A DNA stretch of 64,000 nt. Source: Candidatus Brevefilum sp. GTDB taxonomy: Bacteria > Chloroflexota > Anaerolineae > Anaerolineales > Anaerolineaceae. The position numbers and the translations under genes were made by a program. This document shows positions 26,931-35,274 of this stretch, in pieces. The stretch covers positions 2,550 to 66,549 of the forward strand of contig JARGGB010000007.1 in assembly GCA_029210815.1 (NCBI GenBank), in the 5' to 3' direction. The notes under the pieces were generated by a model. That model was not told the DNA's origin. It did no database searches and saw nothing but the letters and a program-made list of their open reading frames with translations. How positions within the stretch are numbered: position 1 is the stretch's first letter; the number at the start of each line of letters is the position of its first letter.

Positions 26931-27209
26931 TTGAACAAGGAAATTATTGTGTATGGCACAAAATGGTGCGGTGATACCATCCGTGCACTAAGAATTTTAA
27001 AAAATCATCAGATCGACTTTATTTGGGTGGATATTACCAGGAATTCAGAGGGGAGAAAAATCGTGGAGAAAATTAATCACGGCTGCCGAAGCGTCCCCAC
27101 GATCATATTTCCAGATCAATCGATCCTGGTGGAACCGTCAAACGATCAATTGGAACTAAAAATTAAAGCTTTAAATCTTGATATTGAAGACCCAAAAATC
27201 CCCGATTAA
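26931..27209 (+). CDS. Glutaredoxin/mycoredoxin-like protein with a single active-site cysteine
   Basis: A 92-residue thioredoxin-fold protein. It begins EIIVYGTKWCGDTIRALRIL, the first strand and active-site helix of glutaredoxins, but the motif is CGDT instead of CxxC, so it has only the N-terminal Cys, as in monothiol types. The cis-Pro loop SVPTIIFPD is present. The start is TTG with GGGAG 10 bases upstream; no better start was found. Short-chain thiol or iron-sulphur roles are both possible. Confidence 0.82.
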   Translation: MNKEIIVYGTKWCGDTIRALRILKNHQIDFIWVDITRNSEGRKIVEKINHGCRSVPTIIFPDQSILVEPSNDQLELKIKALNLDIEDPKIPD

Positions 27210-27217
27210 CCCATCTA

Positions 27218-27481
27218 TTAATGATTTTGTGAACATACTTTCTTTTTACTTCTGAAAAGGATTTGCCCAATCAAGAAGATGGCCAAGCCTGCCACCAATC
27301 CGAGTGCAATGGTCAAAAAGCTCATGGCTAATCGATGCTCAGCACTCTGGTCAGATGCCTGCTCCAGCTGTTTTCGCAGACCGCTGACAAAATTCTGATC
27401 CGGTTGAACTGGATGAAGCTTCAACCTTAATGATCTTTCAAGATCTAACAAATCCTGATTTGAAATCGTATCTTCTGTCAT
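27218..27481 (-). CDS. Small membrane-anchored protein, third gene of the ECF-DegV operon
   Basis: An 87-residue protein with a charged N-terminal half (LERSLRLKLHPVQPDQNFVSGLRKQLEQ) and one transmembrane helix near residues 52-75, then a basic Lys/His tail. The L-x-PV-x-P-x-x-x-F-x-x-x-L pattern before a helix recalls short N-in anti-sigma factors found next to ECF genes, but no zinc motif is visible. The start is placed at the ATG 27481; a 13-residue upstream extension overlaps degV. A role in controlling the upstream ECF factor is an inference from position. Confidence 0.6.
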   Translation of the reverse strand: MTEDTISNQDLLDLERSLRLKLHPVQPDQNFVSGLRKQLEQASDQSAEHRLAMSFLTIALGLVAGLAIFLIGQILFRSKKKVCSQNH

Positions 27482-27494
27482 AGTTCTATCATTC

Positions 27495-28340
27495 CTAAAT
27501 CTTTTCGGGAATAGCCACAATACCCACAGTTTTTGGGCCTAAATTCGCTGCTACAGAAATTGACAGCTCTGTAAAGATCGTTTCAACAACATTTAACACT
27601 TCATTTGCCATACCATTAAGAATATTAGCGGTTTCTAAATCCTGAGAGTGTACGATGGCAATTCTTATCGGCTGAGCATCGTATCGCTCTTTAATTTTTG
27701 CCACCAGGATCTCAAGAGATTTTTTCCGTGTCCTTACCTTATCCGACACACTCAAAAGACCATCCTGCAGCGAAATAACCGGTTTGATCTTGAGTAATGA
27801 ACTGAGTAATGTCTGTAATGCGCCAACACGACCTGATCGATATGCATATTCAAGATTGTCCAATGTCAGGACAACCATTACTTTCTCTTTCATCGCTTCA
27901 AGGTGAGCTTGTATTTCCTCAATCGTGTCTCCAGCTTTGTCACGAAACCTCGCTTCACGCGCCATAAAGGCTAAAACCGCAGAGCCGGCTTTGGAATCAA
28001 AGGGATAAACTTTGATCCGATCTTTCAATTCATTTGCTGCATGCTTTACCATTGTCACCGTGGAAGACATATTCCCGGAGACATTAATCGACAGCACCTG
28101 GTCTCCCAATTTGCAAAAGCTTTCAATGAAAGACACAATTTTATAAGGTGAGGGTGCCGCTGTCTGTGGATGAAGTTCAGAGTTCGATACCAATTCATAG
28201 AATTCATCAGGGGTAATATCCTCACCCTGGTAATATGTCCGACCTCCAATTTGGATCGGGATTGGCAAAATATCAAACTGGTATAATTCAGCCCAACCGT
28301 CGGGCATATCTGCTGAGCCATCCACAATTATTTTCAACAT
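27495..28340 (-). CDS. DegV family fatty-acid-binding protein
   Basis: A 281-residue DegV/FakB-fold protein: an N-terminal KIIVDGSADMP strand-loop, TAAPSPYK and the SINVSGNMSSTVTM region that binds the fatty-acid carboxylate, a long helical segment and YAYRSGRVG with the signature GRVG near residue 172. In Firmicutes FakB proteins hand fatty acids to the kinase FakA; no FakA is visible here. It lies 12 bases after the ECF sigma gene, and the membrane protein gene follows, so the three form an operon. Confidence 0.9.
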   Translation of the reverse strand: MLKIIVDGSADMPDGWAELYQFDILPIPIQIGGRTYYQGEDITPDEFYELVSNSELHPQTAAPSPYKIVSFIESFCKLGDQVLSINVSGNMSSTVTMVKHAANELKDRIKVYPFDSKAGSAVLAFMAREARFRDKAGDTIEEIQAHLEAMKEKVMVVLTLDNLEYAYRSGRVGALQTLLSSLLKIKPVISLQDGLLSVSDKVRTRKKSLEILVAKIKERYDAQPIRIAIVHSQDLETANILNGMANEVLNVVETIFTELSISVAANLGPKTVGIVAIPEKI

Positions 28341-28352
28341 TTTATATCCTTA

Positions 28353-28904
28353 TTAATCCAAATCCATTTTTTCTCTGAGTTCGATCAAAGTCCGGTGGTA
28401 CAAACTTTTTATTGCACCTTCGCTTTTCCGCATGATTTGACCGATTTCCTTATTTGAAAGCTGATCAACGAACTTTAATATTAGCAATTCCTGTCGATTG
28501 GAAGCCAGATCACGTATCATTGTTAATAATTCATCAACCTCCTGACTTCGTGCAAGGTGCACCTCAGGTAGTAGCTCACTTTGTGGCAAAACCTGACCTG
28601 GAATAATATCCAGGGAGATTTCCTGTTTCTTGGCACAATCGCGATAATGGTTGGCGACAAGGTTGTGTGCGATTCTATAAAGCCATGCAGAAAAAGGCAG
28701 CCCCATGTGTTTATAACCCTGGATGTTGTCCATCGCTTTAAAGAAAACTTTTCCTGTCAGATCCTCCGCATCTCGGGCATTTCCGATACGATAATAAATA
28801 TAGTTAAAAATACGTTCGACATAGCGCCGATACAAACTGCCAAAAGCCTTCGGGTCGGTCTTTGCGGCATCAATCAGGTCTTTTTCGTCCTTGGTACTAC
28901 TCAA
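28353..28904 (-). CDS. ECF-type RNA polymerase sigma factor
   Basis: A 183-residue sigma factor. Region 2 is AFGSLYRRYVERIFNYIYYRIGNARDAEDLTGKVF, with FSAWLYRIAHNLVANHYRD typical of ECF region 2.3-2.4. Region 4 is LLILKFVDQLSNKEIGQIMRKSEGAIKSLYHRTL. It starts an operon with degV and a small membrane protein. The ECF promoter it recognises cannot be told; autoregulation is common. Confidence 0.93.
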   Translation of the reverse strand: MSSTKDEKDLIDAAKTDPKAFGSLYRRYVERIFNYIYYRIGNARDAEDLTGKVFFKAMDNIQGYKHMGLPFSAWLYRIAHNLVANHYRDCAKKQEISLDIIPGQVLPQSELLPEVHLARSQEVDELLTMIRDLASNRQELLILKFVDQLSNKEIGQIMRKSEGAIKSLYHRTLIELREKMDLD

Positions 28905-29009
28905 AAGATCAACCTTTTACTTTCTAAATAAAATAACACTTAACCAACCAAATAGTCACACTTTAATTTAAATTTATCACAGACCACATAGCCTTGCCAA
29001 TCCAAATTC

Positions 29010-29705
29010 CTACTTCTGGAACCAGCAGGGGTATAAAACCCGGTAACGAGCTTCGCTTTTCACAAGCATGACAAAATCGAAAATATTAACCAAACTGCTC
29101 ATTTCAATATCTGCTTCAGCCAAATACCTCAAATTTTTCTTCATAAAAGACTGCCCTACCGTTGAAGTCAGAATGCGTGCAGTGAAATCTTCTGGAATTG
29201 GCTCATCTCCAAGGTAAAGTCTCTCAATGTACTCAGCACAAGCCCTGTCTTCGTCACCATCTCTGCCCATGGACTGCCCGGTAATAATAAAAGATACCGT
29301 TTCAGGATTGATCGATTTGAGAAATTCTGCTGTCGCACCTGCGACAACAAAGGAAGCAGCGATCAGTATTCGATGGTTTTTTGTTTGAGTCAAGCCCTGG
29401 GTGCCAGCACTGGTACGCTGGATGATTATTCGGTTTTTCAAATTTTGTTTGCTGATATCCAATGGCGAGTTCCCAAAATCAAACCCTTCAGGTTTAACCC
29501 CATTTTCTTCCCCCATGATGAGACTTTCGGGAAATTGAGTTTTAAGATTAAATGCTTCAGCAATGGTGCTGACCGGAAGTATTTTTTCAGCCCCCCTATC
29601 AAATGCATAAGCGGCAGTGGTGAAAGCACGCAATACATCAATGACCACAACCACACCATGAGCTTCCTGAACCCTGGATAATGGAAAATATTCAAAACGA
29701 GTCAC
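29010..29705 (-). CDS. 2-phosphosulfolactate phosphatase (ComB) family protein
   Basis: A 231-residue protein with the ComB hallmark VVVVIDVLRAFTTAAYAFDRGAEKIL, then MGEENGVKPEGFDFGNSP, IIQRTSAGTQGL and GRDGDEDRACAEYIERL with the acidic magnesium-binding residues. ComB acts in coenzyme M synthesis, but many bacteria carry homologues without a coenzyme M pathway, so the physiological role is uncertain. The start is placed at GTG 29705 behind GAAAGG; longer frames from 29756 lack a ribosome site. Confidence 0.88.
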   Translation of the reverse strand: MTRFEYFPLSRVQEAHGVVVVIDVLRAFTTAAYAFDRGAEKILPVSTIAEAFNLKTQFPESLIMGEENGVKPEGFDFGNSPLDISKQNLKNRIIIQRTSAGTQGLTQTKNHRILIAASFVVAGATAEFLKSINPETVSFIITGQSMGRDGDEDRACAEYIERLYLGDEPIPEDFTARILTSTVGQSFMKKNLRYLAEADIEMSSLVNIFDFVMLVKSEARYRVLYPCWFQK

Positions 29706-29843
29706 AGGTAACCTTTCACTCAAAAAAGGGAAACTTGTCACCAAACAAAACCACAATATAAGCAGTTAATTGATGTATAATTGATTATTATAAATTATTA
29801 TAAGTATGCAAATTCAGTATTTTGCAAAGACAGTGGGTTATTG

Positions 29844-30686
29844 ATGAAATACGTACCATTTTCATTTAAAAGTAAAGACGGTTTGACATTACAAGGGCGT
29901 GTATGGCTTTCACACCACAACCGGCCAAAAGGTATCATATACCTTCTTCACGATCTTGGCGAACATTCTGCCCATTTCTCACATGTTGCGGAAGCATTTT
30001 CTGAAAATCACTATCATTTTGTTGCACTCGATCTGAGAGGGCACGGACTTTCAGAAGGAAAAAGGGGTCATTCACCCAGTTATATACACCTGATGAATGA
30101 TATCCAAAATTTTATTCAGGTTTCAAGTGAAAAACTCAGAATATCAAGGCTCCCTTCAATCCTTTATGGCCATGGCCTTGGCGCTAACCTTGCCATCAAT
30201 TACATGTTGATACGCCAACCAAATATTACTGGTGTGATCGCGACCAGTCCCATGTTTATGCCCCCCTTCAAAGTCAATAAATCAAAAGCTGCAGCCTTGA
30301 AAATTCTGGCAAATATTTCCCCTAGGTTGAAATTAAACAATCATATGAAGGCTGAAAATCTTTCATGGGATTTAGCAGTTGTTCAAGCCTATGAAGAAGA
30401 TGTTTACAATCACAATCATCTGACTGCTCGTTTAGCTTTAGACATTTTTCAGAGCGGGAATTATGCCCTTGCAAACGCCAATAAATGGTATTTACCCATG
30501 TTGATAATGCACGGTACGGCCGACCTGATTTGTCCCCCAGCCGCAAGCCAAGAATTTGCAGAAAAAGCAAGAACACTTGTAGATCTTGTTTTACTGAACC
30601 AGTTTTATCATGAAATTCACAATGATTTTGAAAAAGAACTTGTTATTAAAAAGATGCTTGATTGGGTTGAAAAGGAAATTCAATAA
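29844..30686 (+). CDS. Monoacylglycerol lipase-like alpha/beta hydrolase lacking the catalytic serine
   Basis: A 280-residue protein of the Hydrolase_4 (monoacylglycerol lipase/lysophospholipase) type: IIYLLHDLGEHSAHF, HFVALDLRGHGLSEGKRGH and a nucleophile elbow. The elbow reads GHGLGAN, where GHSxGG is expected, so residue 111 at the nucleophile position is Gly (codon GGC at 30174-30176). The acid D227 (HGTADLICPP) and H256 (YHEIHND) are still there. It therefore appears to be a non-hydrolytic paralogue or a pseudoenzyme. The frame is intact and the start at ATG 29844 lies after GTGGG. Confidence 0.82.
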   Translation: MKYVPFSFKSKDGLTLQGRVWLSHHNRPKGIIYLLHDLGEHSAHFSHVAEAFSENHYHFVALDLRGHGLSEGKRGHSPSYIHLMNDIQNFIQVSSEKLRISRLPSILYGHGLGANLAINYMLIRQPNITGVIATSPMFMPPFKVNKSKAAALKILANISPRLKLNNHMKAENLSWDLAVVQAYEEDVYNHNHLTARLALDIFQSGNYALANANKWYLPMLIMHGTADLICPPAASQEFAEKARTLVDLVLLNQFYHEIHNDFEKELVIKKMLDWVEKEIQ

Positions 30687-30795
30687 GCCGTACTTGTTCA
30701 ATCTTGACCCATATCATGTCAACGACTAAAATAGAGTTGTCAATAAAATACGCACGTCAACACTCGAAATCTCATCATATTTAAGGAGAATGTGC

Positions 30796-33700
30796 ATGCA
30801 TGAATTTCATCACATGAAAGACCTGGAAGCAATCGATCCAGGCCTTTTTAAGTTAACGAAACTAGAAGACGAACGCCAGGCTCGCCGATTGATAATGATA
30901 CCCAGCGAAAGTTCTGCACCAAAAGCAGTGCGTGATTTGCTTGGCTCTTCCTTTACAAACATTTATGCCGAAGGCTACCCCAGACCAGAAACACGCTGGC
31001 AGACTGAAGAAGAGATACTCGACTATACGAAGTCGATTGGAACCTACCGGCGTTACAGTGATCCCCGCTACTACAAAGGCGTTGAATACGTCGACATCGT
31101 TGAAGCATTAGCGCGACGGCGATGCGCAGAAGCCTTTGCTGCAAACGGATTGTCTGCCGACGATTTGTTTGTTAACGTACAGCCGCTTTCCGGTGCACCG
31201 GCAAATAACGCCGTTTACACTGCATTCCTCACACCGGGGGACACCATCCTTGGCATGAGCCTGCTCCACGGTGGGCACCTCACCCATGGATCCTCGGTCA
31301 ATCGTTCGGGGATGCTTTACGATGCGCAGCACTATACAGTAGACCTAAAAACCGAGCGTTTGGACTACGATGCCATTCTTGAAAAAGCCATGGCAACCAA
31401 ACCAAAAATCATTGTTGCGGGCTATTCCAGCTATCCCTGGGTACCGGATTGGCAGAAGTTCAGGGACATTGCGGACAGCGTTGGGGCGCTGCTGCTGACG
31501 GATGTCTCACACATCGCCGGGCTGATTGCCGCTGGGCAAATCCCCTCCCCAATGGGTTTTGCACACATTGTCACTTTTACAACCCACAAGACTTTAATTG
31601 GACCGCGCGGCGCCTGCATCATCACAGACAACGCTGCATATGCCAAGAAAATTGACAAGGCTGTATTTCCGGGTGAACAAGGCGGGCCGCACATCAATAC
31701 CATGGCTGCCCTGGCTTTGACCTTCAAAGTGGCACAATCAGAAAGTTTCAAAGAGCTGCAGGGTCAAATCATCAAGAATGCTGTTGCTTTTGCGGATCAA
31801 TTACAGAAGCGCGGCTTGCGAGTCCCTTATGATGGCACAGATACCCACATCGCCCTTTTAGATTGTAAATCCGTCAAGGCAAAAGACGGCGCTTATTTAT
31901 CAGGGGATATGGGGGCACGCATTCTTGATATTGCCGGGATCGTTGCAAACAGCAACACCATTCCCGGTGATCGCTCCGCTTTTTCTTCAACGGGCGTTCG
32001 CTTCGGCACTGCCTGGCTGGCACAACGTGGTTTCAAAGAAACCGAATGCCGCCAGGTTGCGGACATCATTGCTGATCTGTTTAATGCAACCACACCTTAC
32101 GAGATGCCCGGACGGCGATCACCCTTACGCCGTGCAAAGGTCGATTTCAGCGTACTGGAAGAAGCGAAGCTTCGTGTAAAAGAATTAGCTAAAAAAGCAG
32201 AAATTTTAATCCCTTTTAAAAACAAACACGGCTATCCACATTATTACGATATTGAAGACAATAAAGATGAACCCTGGGCAAGCTTCAAGCTTTCCGGGGA
32301 CCAGATCAGACTCTTCTTGATCTATGCCCTCGCAAGTGATATTGAAGCCCTTTCAGAAGGTGAAAGTCAGGCTGCCCTGGTTCATACGACAAAGGGAGAT
32401 GTCAGCGGCTTTATCACCTGCCAGGACCCCTTTACATTCATATTGACAGTCCCTGGAGAAAAATCGGGTTTGGCAAGTGCCTGGCTGAGAGACCTTTCAG
32501 ATGCATACATTAAATTTGATGAAGACCTGTTAATGCGGGTTCCAGGTCCCTTGCAGATTGAAGACACGCAAACCCTTAAGCCAGAAAACCTCAAGGGTTA
32601 TCCAACTAGCCAGCTAAAACCTTATTATATTGGTATTGATAAGGACGAAAACCAGGGCGAGCCATTGCCTAAATTTGAGTGGGAACAAGAAACGGGCCCT
32701 GAATTACTCAAAACACCGTTGAATGAAACCCACAAAGAAATGGGCGCAAAGATGGTTCCCTTTGCCGGCTGGGATATGCCCGTCTGGTATTCTTCTGTGC
32801 TTGTGGAACATCAAGCCGTGCGCCAGGCTGCAGGCTTATTTGACGTCACGCACATGGGTGTTTACCAGGCTGAAGGTCCGGACGCTGGCACTTTCCTGGA
32901 CAGTGTCTGCGGAAATGATATCAGCAGCCTTGAAAAAGGCGAATCCTGTTACACCCATTTCCTCGATCAGGACGCAAATGTGATTGATGATCTTCTCGTA
33001 TATCGTCGTGATAAACAGAAATTCCTGGTTGTTGTCAATGCCTCCAATGACGAAAAAGATTGGGACTGGTTGAACAAGGTTCGCAATGGTGAAGTCCGCA
33101 TCGACAACCACAGGCCGTGGGCGCTTGCTTTTGGCCGAAAAGTGATCCTGCGAAACCTCCGAGAACGCGCAGCTGGTGATGACATGCGCGTAGATATTGC
33201 CATCCAGGGACCTCGCTCTCGAGATATTCTCCTCAAATTAGAAAGCTCATTTAAAGATAAGGAAGCGATTAAGGCGATCGCATGGGCAGAATTATGTGAA
33301 GTAAGCCTGAATGGCATCGACCTTATCGTCTCACGTACCGGTTATACGGGTGAACGCATGGGATTTGAGCTTTTTGTCCACCCAGACAAAGCCGTTGCAT
33401 TGTGGCATGCCCTTCTTGAAAAGGGTGAATCTTTGGGATTGAAGCCCTGCGGTTTGGGTGCAAGGGATTCACTCCGAACAGAAGCCGGCTTACCGCTTTA
33501 TGGGCATGAGATGGGCGGGATGCTGAACTTAGGTGTAGGACAAGCCGGTTTTGGCAGTTTTGTAAAAACATATAAGCCCTGGTTTATCGGGCGTCAGGCG
33601 TTTTTAAACCAGGAAGAAAAACGTGAAGGCCAAGTCATTCGCTTCACATTCGACGAAAAACGAACACGCATGGCGCACCTTGGCGATCCCATTGTTGATG

Positions 33701-33924
33701 AACGCGGCAAAGTCATCGGCACGGTCACAAGTTGCGCAATCAACTCCGAAGGCTCCCTCACCGGCCAGGCTTATGTCGGAGAAAAATATACAAAGGAGGG
33801 TACAGCTCTTTACATTTATCAAGGTGCACCTGAACAAGCCGGTAAAGCGCCGGCTGAACTCACCAAAGGCGACCGTGTTACCTTACCAGCCCGGGCGACT
33901 GTCATTACAAGATTTCCTAAATAA
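30796..33924 (+). CDS. Fused serine hydroxymethyltransferase-aminomethyltransferase (GlyA-GcvT)
   Basis: A 1042-residue fusion. Residues 1 to about 480 are an SHMT: IMIPSESSAPKAVRD, IYAEGYPRPETRW, DVSHIAGLIAAGQ and the PLP-lysine loop FTTHKTLIGPRGA near residue 265. Residues from about 640 are a GcvT: PLNETHKEMGAKMVPFAGWDMPVWY, GLFDVTHMG, RTGYTGERMGFELF and LGARDSLRTEAGLPLYGHEM. A middle stretch of about 150 residues matches neither. The enzyme would couple serine/glycine and the glycine-cleavage T reaction, both using tetrahydrofolate. AAGGAG at 30783-30788 favours ATG 30796 over ATG 30790. Similar fusions exist in Chloroflexota. Confidence 0.92.
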   Translation: MHEFHHMKDLEAIDPGLFKLTKLEDERQARRLIMIPSESSAPKAVRDLLGSSFTNIYAEGYPRPETRWQTEEEILDYTKSIGTYRRYSDPRYYKGVEYVDIVEALARRRCAEAFAANGLSADDLFVNVQPLSGAPANNAVYTAFLTPGDTILGMSLLHGGHLTHGSSVNRSGMLYDAQHYTVDLKTERLDYDAILEKAMATKPKIIVAGYSSYPWVPDWQKFRDIADSVGALLLTDVSHIAGLIAAGQIPSPMGFAHIVTFTTHKTLIGPRGACIITDNAAYAKKIDKAVFPGEQGGPHINTMAALALTFKVAQSESFKELQGQIIKNAVAFADQLQKRGLRVPYDGTDTHIALLDCKSVKAKDGAYLSGDMGARILDIAGIVANSNTIPGDRSAFSSTGVRFGTAWLAQRGFKETECRQVADIIADLFNATTPYEMPGRRSPLRRAKVDFSVLEEAKLRVKELAKKAEILIPFKNKHGYPHYYDIEDNKDEPWASFKLSGDQIRLFLIYALASDIEALSEGESQAALVHTTKGDVSGFITCQDPFTFILTVPGEKSGLASAWLRDLSDAYIKFDEDLLMRVPGPLQIEDTQTLKPENLKGYPTSQLKPYYIGIDKDENQGEPLPKFEWEQETGPELLKTPLNETHKEMGAKMVPFAGWDMPVWYSSVLVEHQAVRQAAGLFDVTHMGVYQAEGPDAGTFLDSVCGNDISSLEKGESCYTHFLDQDANVIDDLLVYRRDKQKFLVVVNASNDEKDWDWLNKVRNGEVRIDNHRPWALAFGRKVILRNLRERAAGDDMRVDIAIQGPRSRDILLKLESSFKDKEAIKAIAWAELCEVSLNGIDLIVSRTGYTGERMGFELFVHPDKAVALWHALLEKGESLGLKPCGLGARDSLRTEAGLPLYGHEMGGMLNLGVGQAGFGSFVKTYKPWFIGRQAFLNQEEKREGQVIRFTFDEKRTRMAHLGDPIVDERGKVIGTVTSCAINSEGSLTGQAYVGEKYTKEGTALYIYQGAPEQAGKAPAELTKGDRVTLPARATVITRFPK

Positions 33925-33938
33925 GGAGAGAAATTTTT

Positions 33939-35159
33939 ATGCATACACTATGGGACGAACGATTTGCACTAAGGACAGATAATTTAAAAAGCTCAGCTAT
34001 CCGAGAGCTTCTTAAAATTACCTCCCTACCTGATGTGATCTCGTTTGCGGGTGGACTTCCAGCTCCGGAAGTCTTCCCAATTGAAAGATTCAAAGAAGCT
34101 TCTGACATTGTGTTAACCGAAATGGGAGAGAAGGCTTTACAATACGGGACAACAGAGGGCTACCAGCCGCTGCGTGAAATGATTGCCCGTAACGCTGGAA
34201 AATACGGCCTGAAAATCTCCGCAGATAATGTCATGATCACAACTGGGTCCCAGCAAGCCCTTGACCTGATGGGAAGAATTTTCATCAATCGCGGCGATCG
34301 TGTTCTGGTTGAATCGCCGACCTATCTTGGCGCGATCCAGGCATGGAATGCGTATGGCGTCAAGTTTGTTACCATCCCCTTTGATAAAGATGGCATGCAA
34401 ACACAAGAACTTGAGTCTCGGCTGCGCCTGGGGATCAAGTTTATTTACGTCTTACCCAACTTTCAGAACCCAACGGGCGTGACCCTTTCTCGCGAACGCA
34501 GAAAACAGCTGGTTGAAGTGGCAAACGCCTATGGCGTCCCAATTTTTGAGGATGACCCTTACGGACAATTGCGCTACGAAGGCGAACACCTGCCCCCCGT
34601 TGTTGTATTGGATGACGAAATTCGTGCAAAGGAATTCCCGATCTACAGCGGCAATGTCATTTACACAAGTACTTTTTCAAAAATTCTCGCACCTGGTTTG
34701 CGGCTTGCATGGGTAGTTGCGCCTGTAGAAGTGATAAAGAAACTCGTCCAGGCAAAACAAGGCTGCGACCTGAATACATCAACATTCAATCAATACCTTG
34801 CTTACCAGGTCGCCAATGACCCATGGATGAAATCGCATATATGTGTGATTAGAAAAACCTATAAAGAACGCCGCGACGTGATGTTAAAAGCACTGGAAGA
34901 ATATATGCCTGAAGGTGTTCAATGGACAAAGCCAAAGGGCGGGTTATTCCTGTGGGTTACGCTGCCAGAATGCATCGACACACAGGCGATCTTTCCGGCT
35001 GCTGTGGAACAAAAAGTAGCCTTCGTGCCCGGTGGGTCCTTCCATCCGAAGGGCGGCGGTCACAACACCATGCGCCTCAATTTTTCTAATTCAAAACCCG
35101 AACTGATTGTTGAGGGCATCAAGCGATTAGCCAAAGTCGTCAAGGACAACCTGAAATAG
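33939..35159 (+). CDS. PLP-dependent aminotransferase (class I, LysN/MocR-type)
   Basis: A 406-residue aminotransferase with no DNA-binding domain. It shows SFAGGLPAPEVFP, QYGTTEGYQPLREMIA, TTGSQQALDLMGRIF, the cofactor Asn in FQNPTG, FEDDPYGQLRY and the PLP lysine in TSTFSKILAPGLRLAW. This pattern is typical of 2-aminoadipate or multi-substrate aminotransferases near LysN. AAGGAG lies 10 bases before the ATG. It follows the SHMT-GcvT gene after 14 bases, so the two are probably one operon centred on amino acid or one-carbon metabolism. The substrate is not predictable. Confidence 0.92.
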   Translation: MHTLWDERFALRTDNLKSSAIRELLKITSLPDVISFAGGLPAPEVFPIERFKEASDIVLTEMGEKALQYGTTEGYQPLREMIARNAGKYGLKISADNVMITTGSQQALDLMGRIFINRGDRVLVESPTYLGAIQAWNAYGVKFVTIPFDKDGMQTQELESRLRLGIKFIYVLPNFQNPTGVTLSRERRKQLVEVANAYGVPIFEDDPYGQLRYEGEHLPPVVVLDDEIRAKEFPIYSGNVIYTSTFSKILAPGLRLAWVVAPVEVIKKLVQAKQGCDLNTSTFNQYLAYQVANDPWMKSHICVIRKTYKERRDVMLKALEEYMPEGVQWTKPKGGLFLWVTLPECIDTQAIFPAAVEQKVAFVPGGSFHPKGGGHNTMRLNFSNSKPELIVEGIKRLAKVVKDNLK

Positions 35160-35179
35160 ACCCTGAAAATTTCGATATC

Positions 35180-35214
35180 AAAAAAGCGTGTCACAAGTTG
35201 TAGCACGCTTTTTT
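35180..35214 (+). terminator. Rho-independent terminator after the aminotransferase
   Basis: AAAAAAGCGTG (35180-35190) pairs with CACGCTTTTTT (35204-35214) around a 13-base loop, with a further T run after it. A-rich on the left, so it can also act on the minus strand. Confidence 0.88.
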
Positions 35215-35274
35215 TATTCACATTTTGTTCAATCTTTGAACAACACTCATGAAATGAACAAATTGGATTGAATA

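Noticed and set aside
30687-30795. Glycine riboswitch upstream of the SHMT-GcvT gene
   Set aside because: The gap is only about 110 bases and no tandem glycine-aptamer pattern was recognised.
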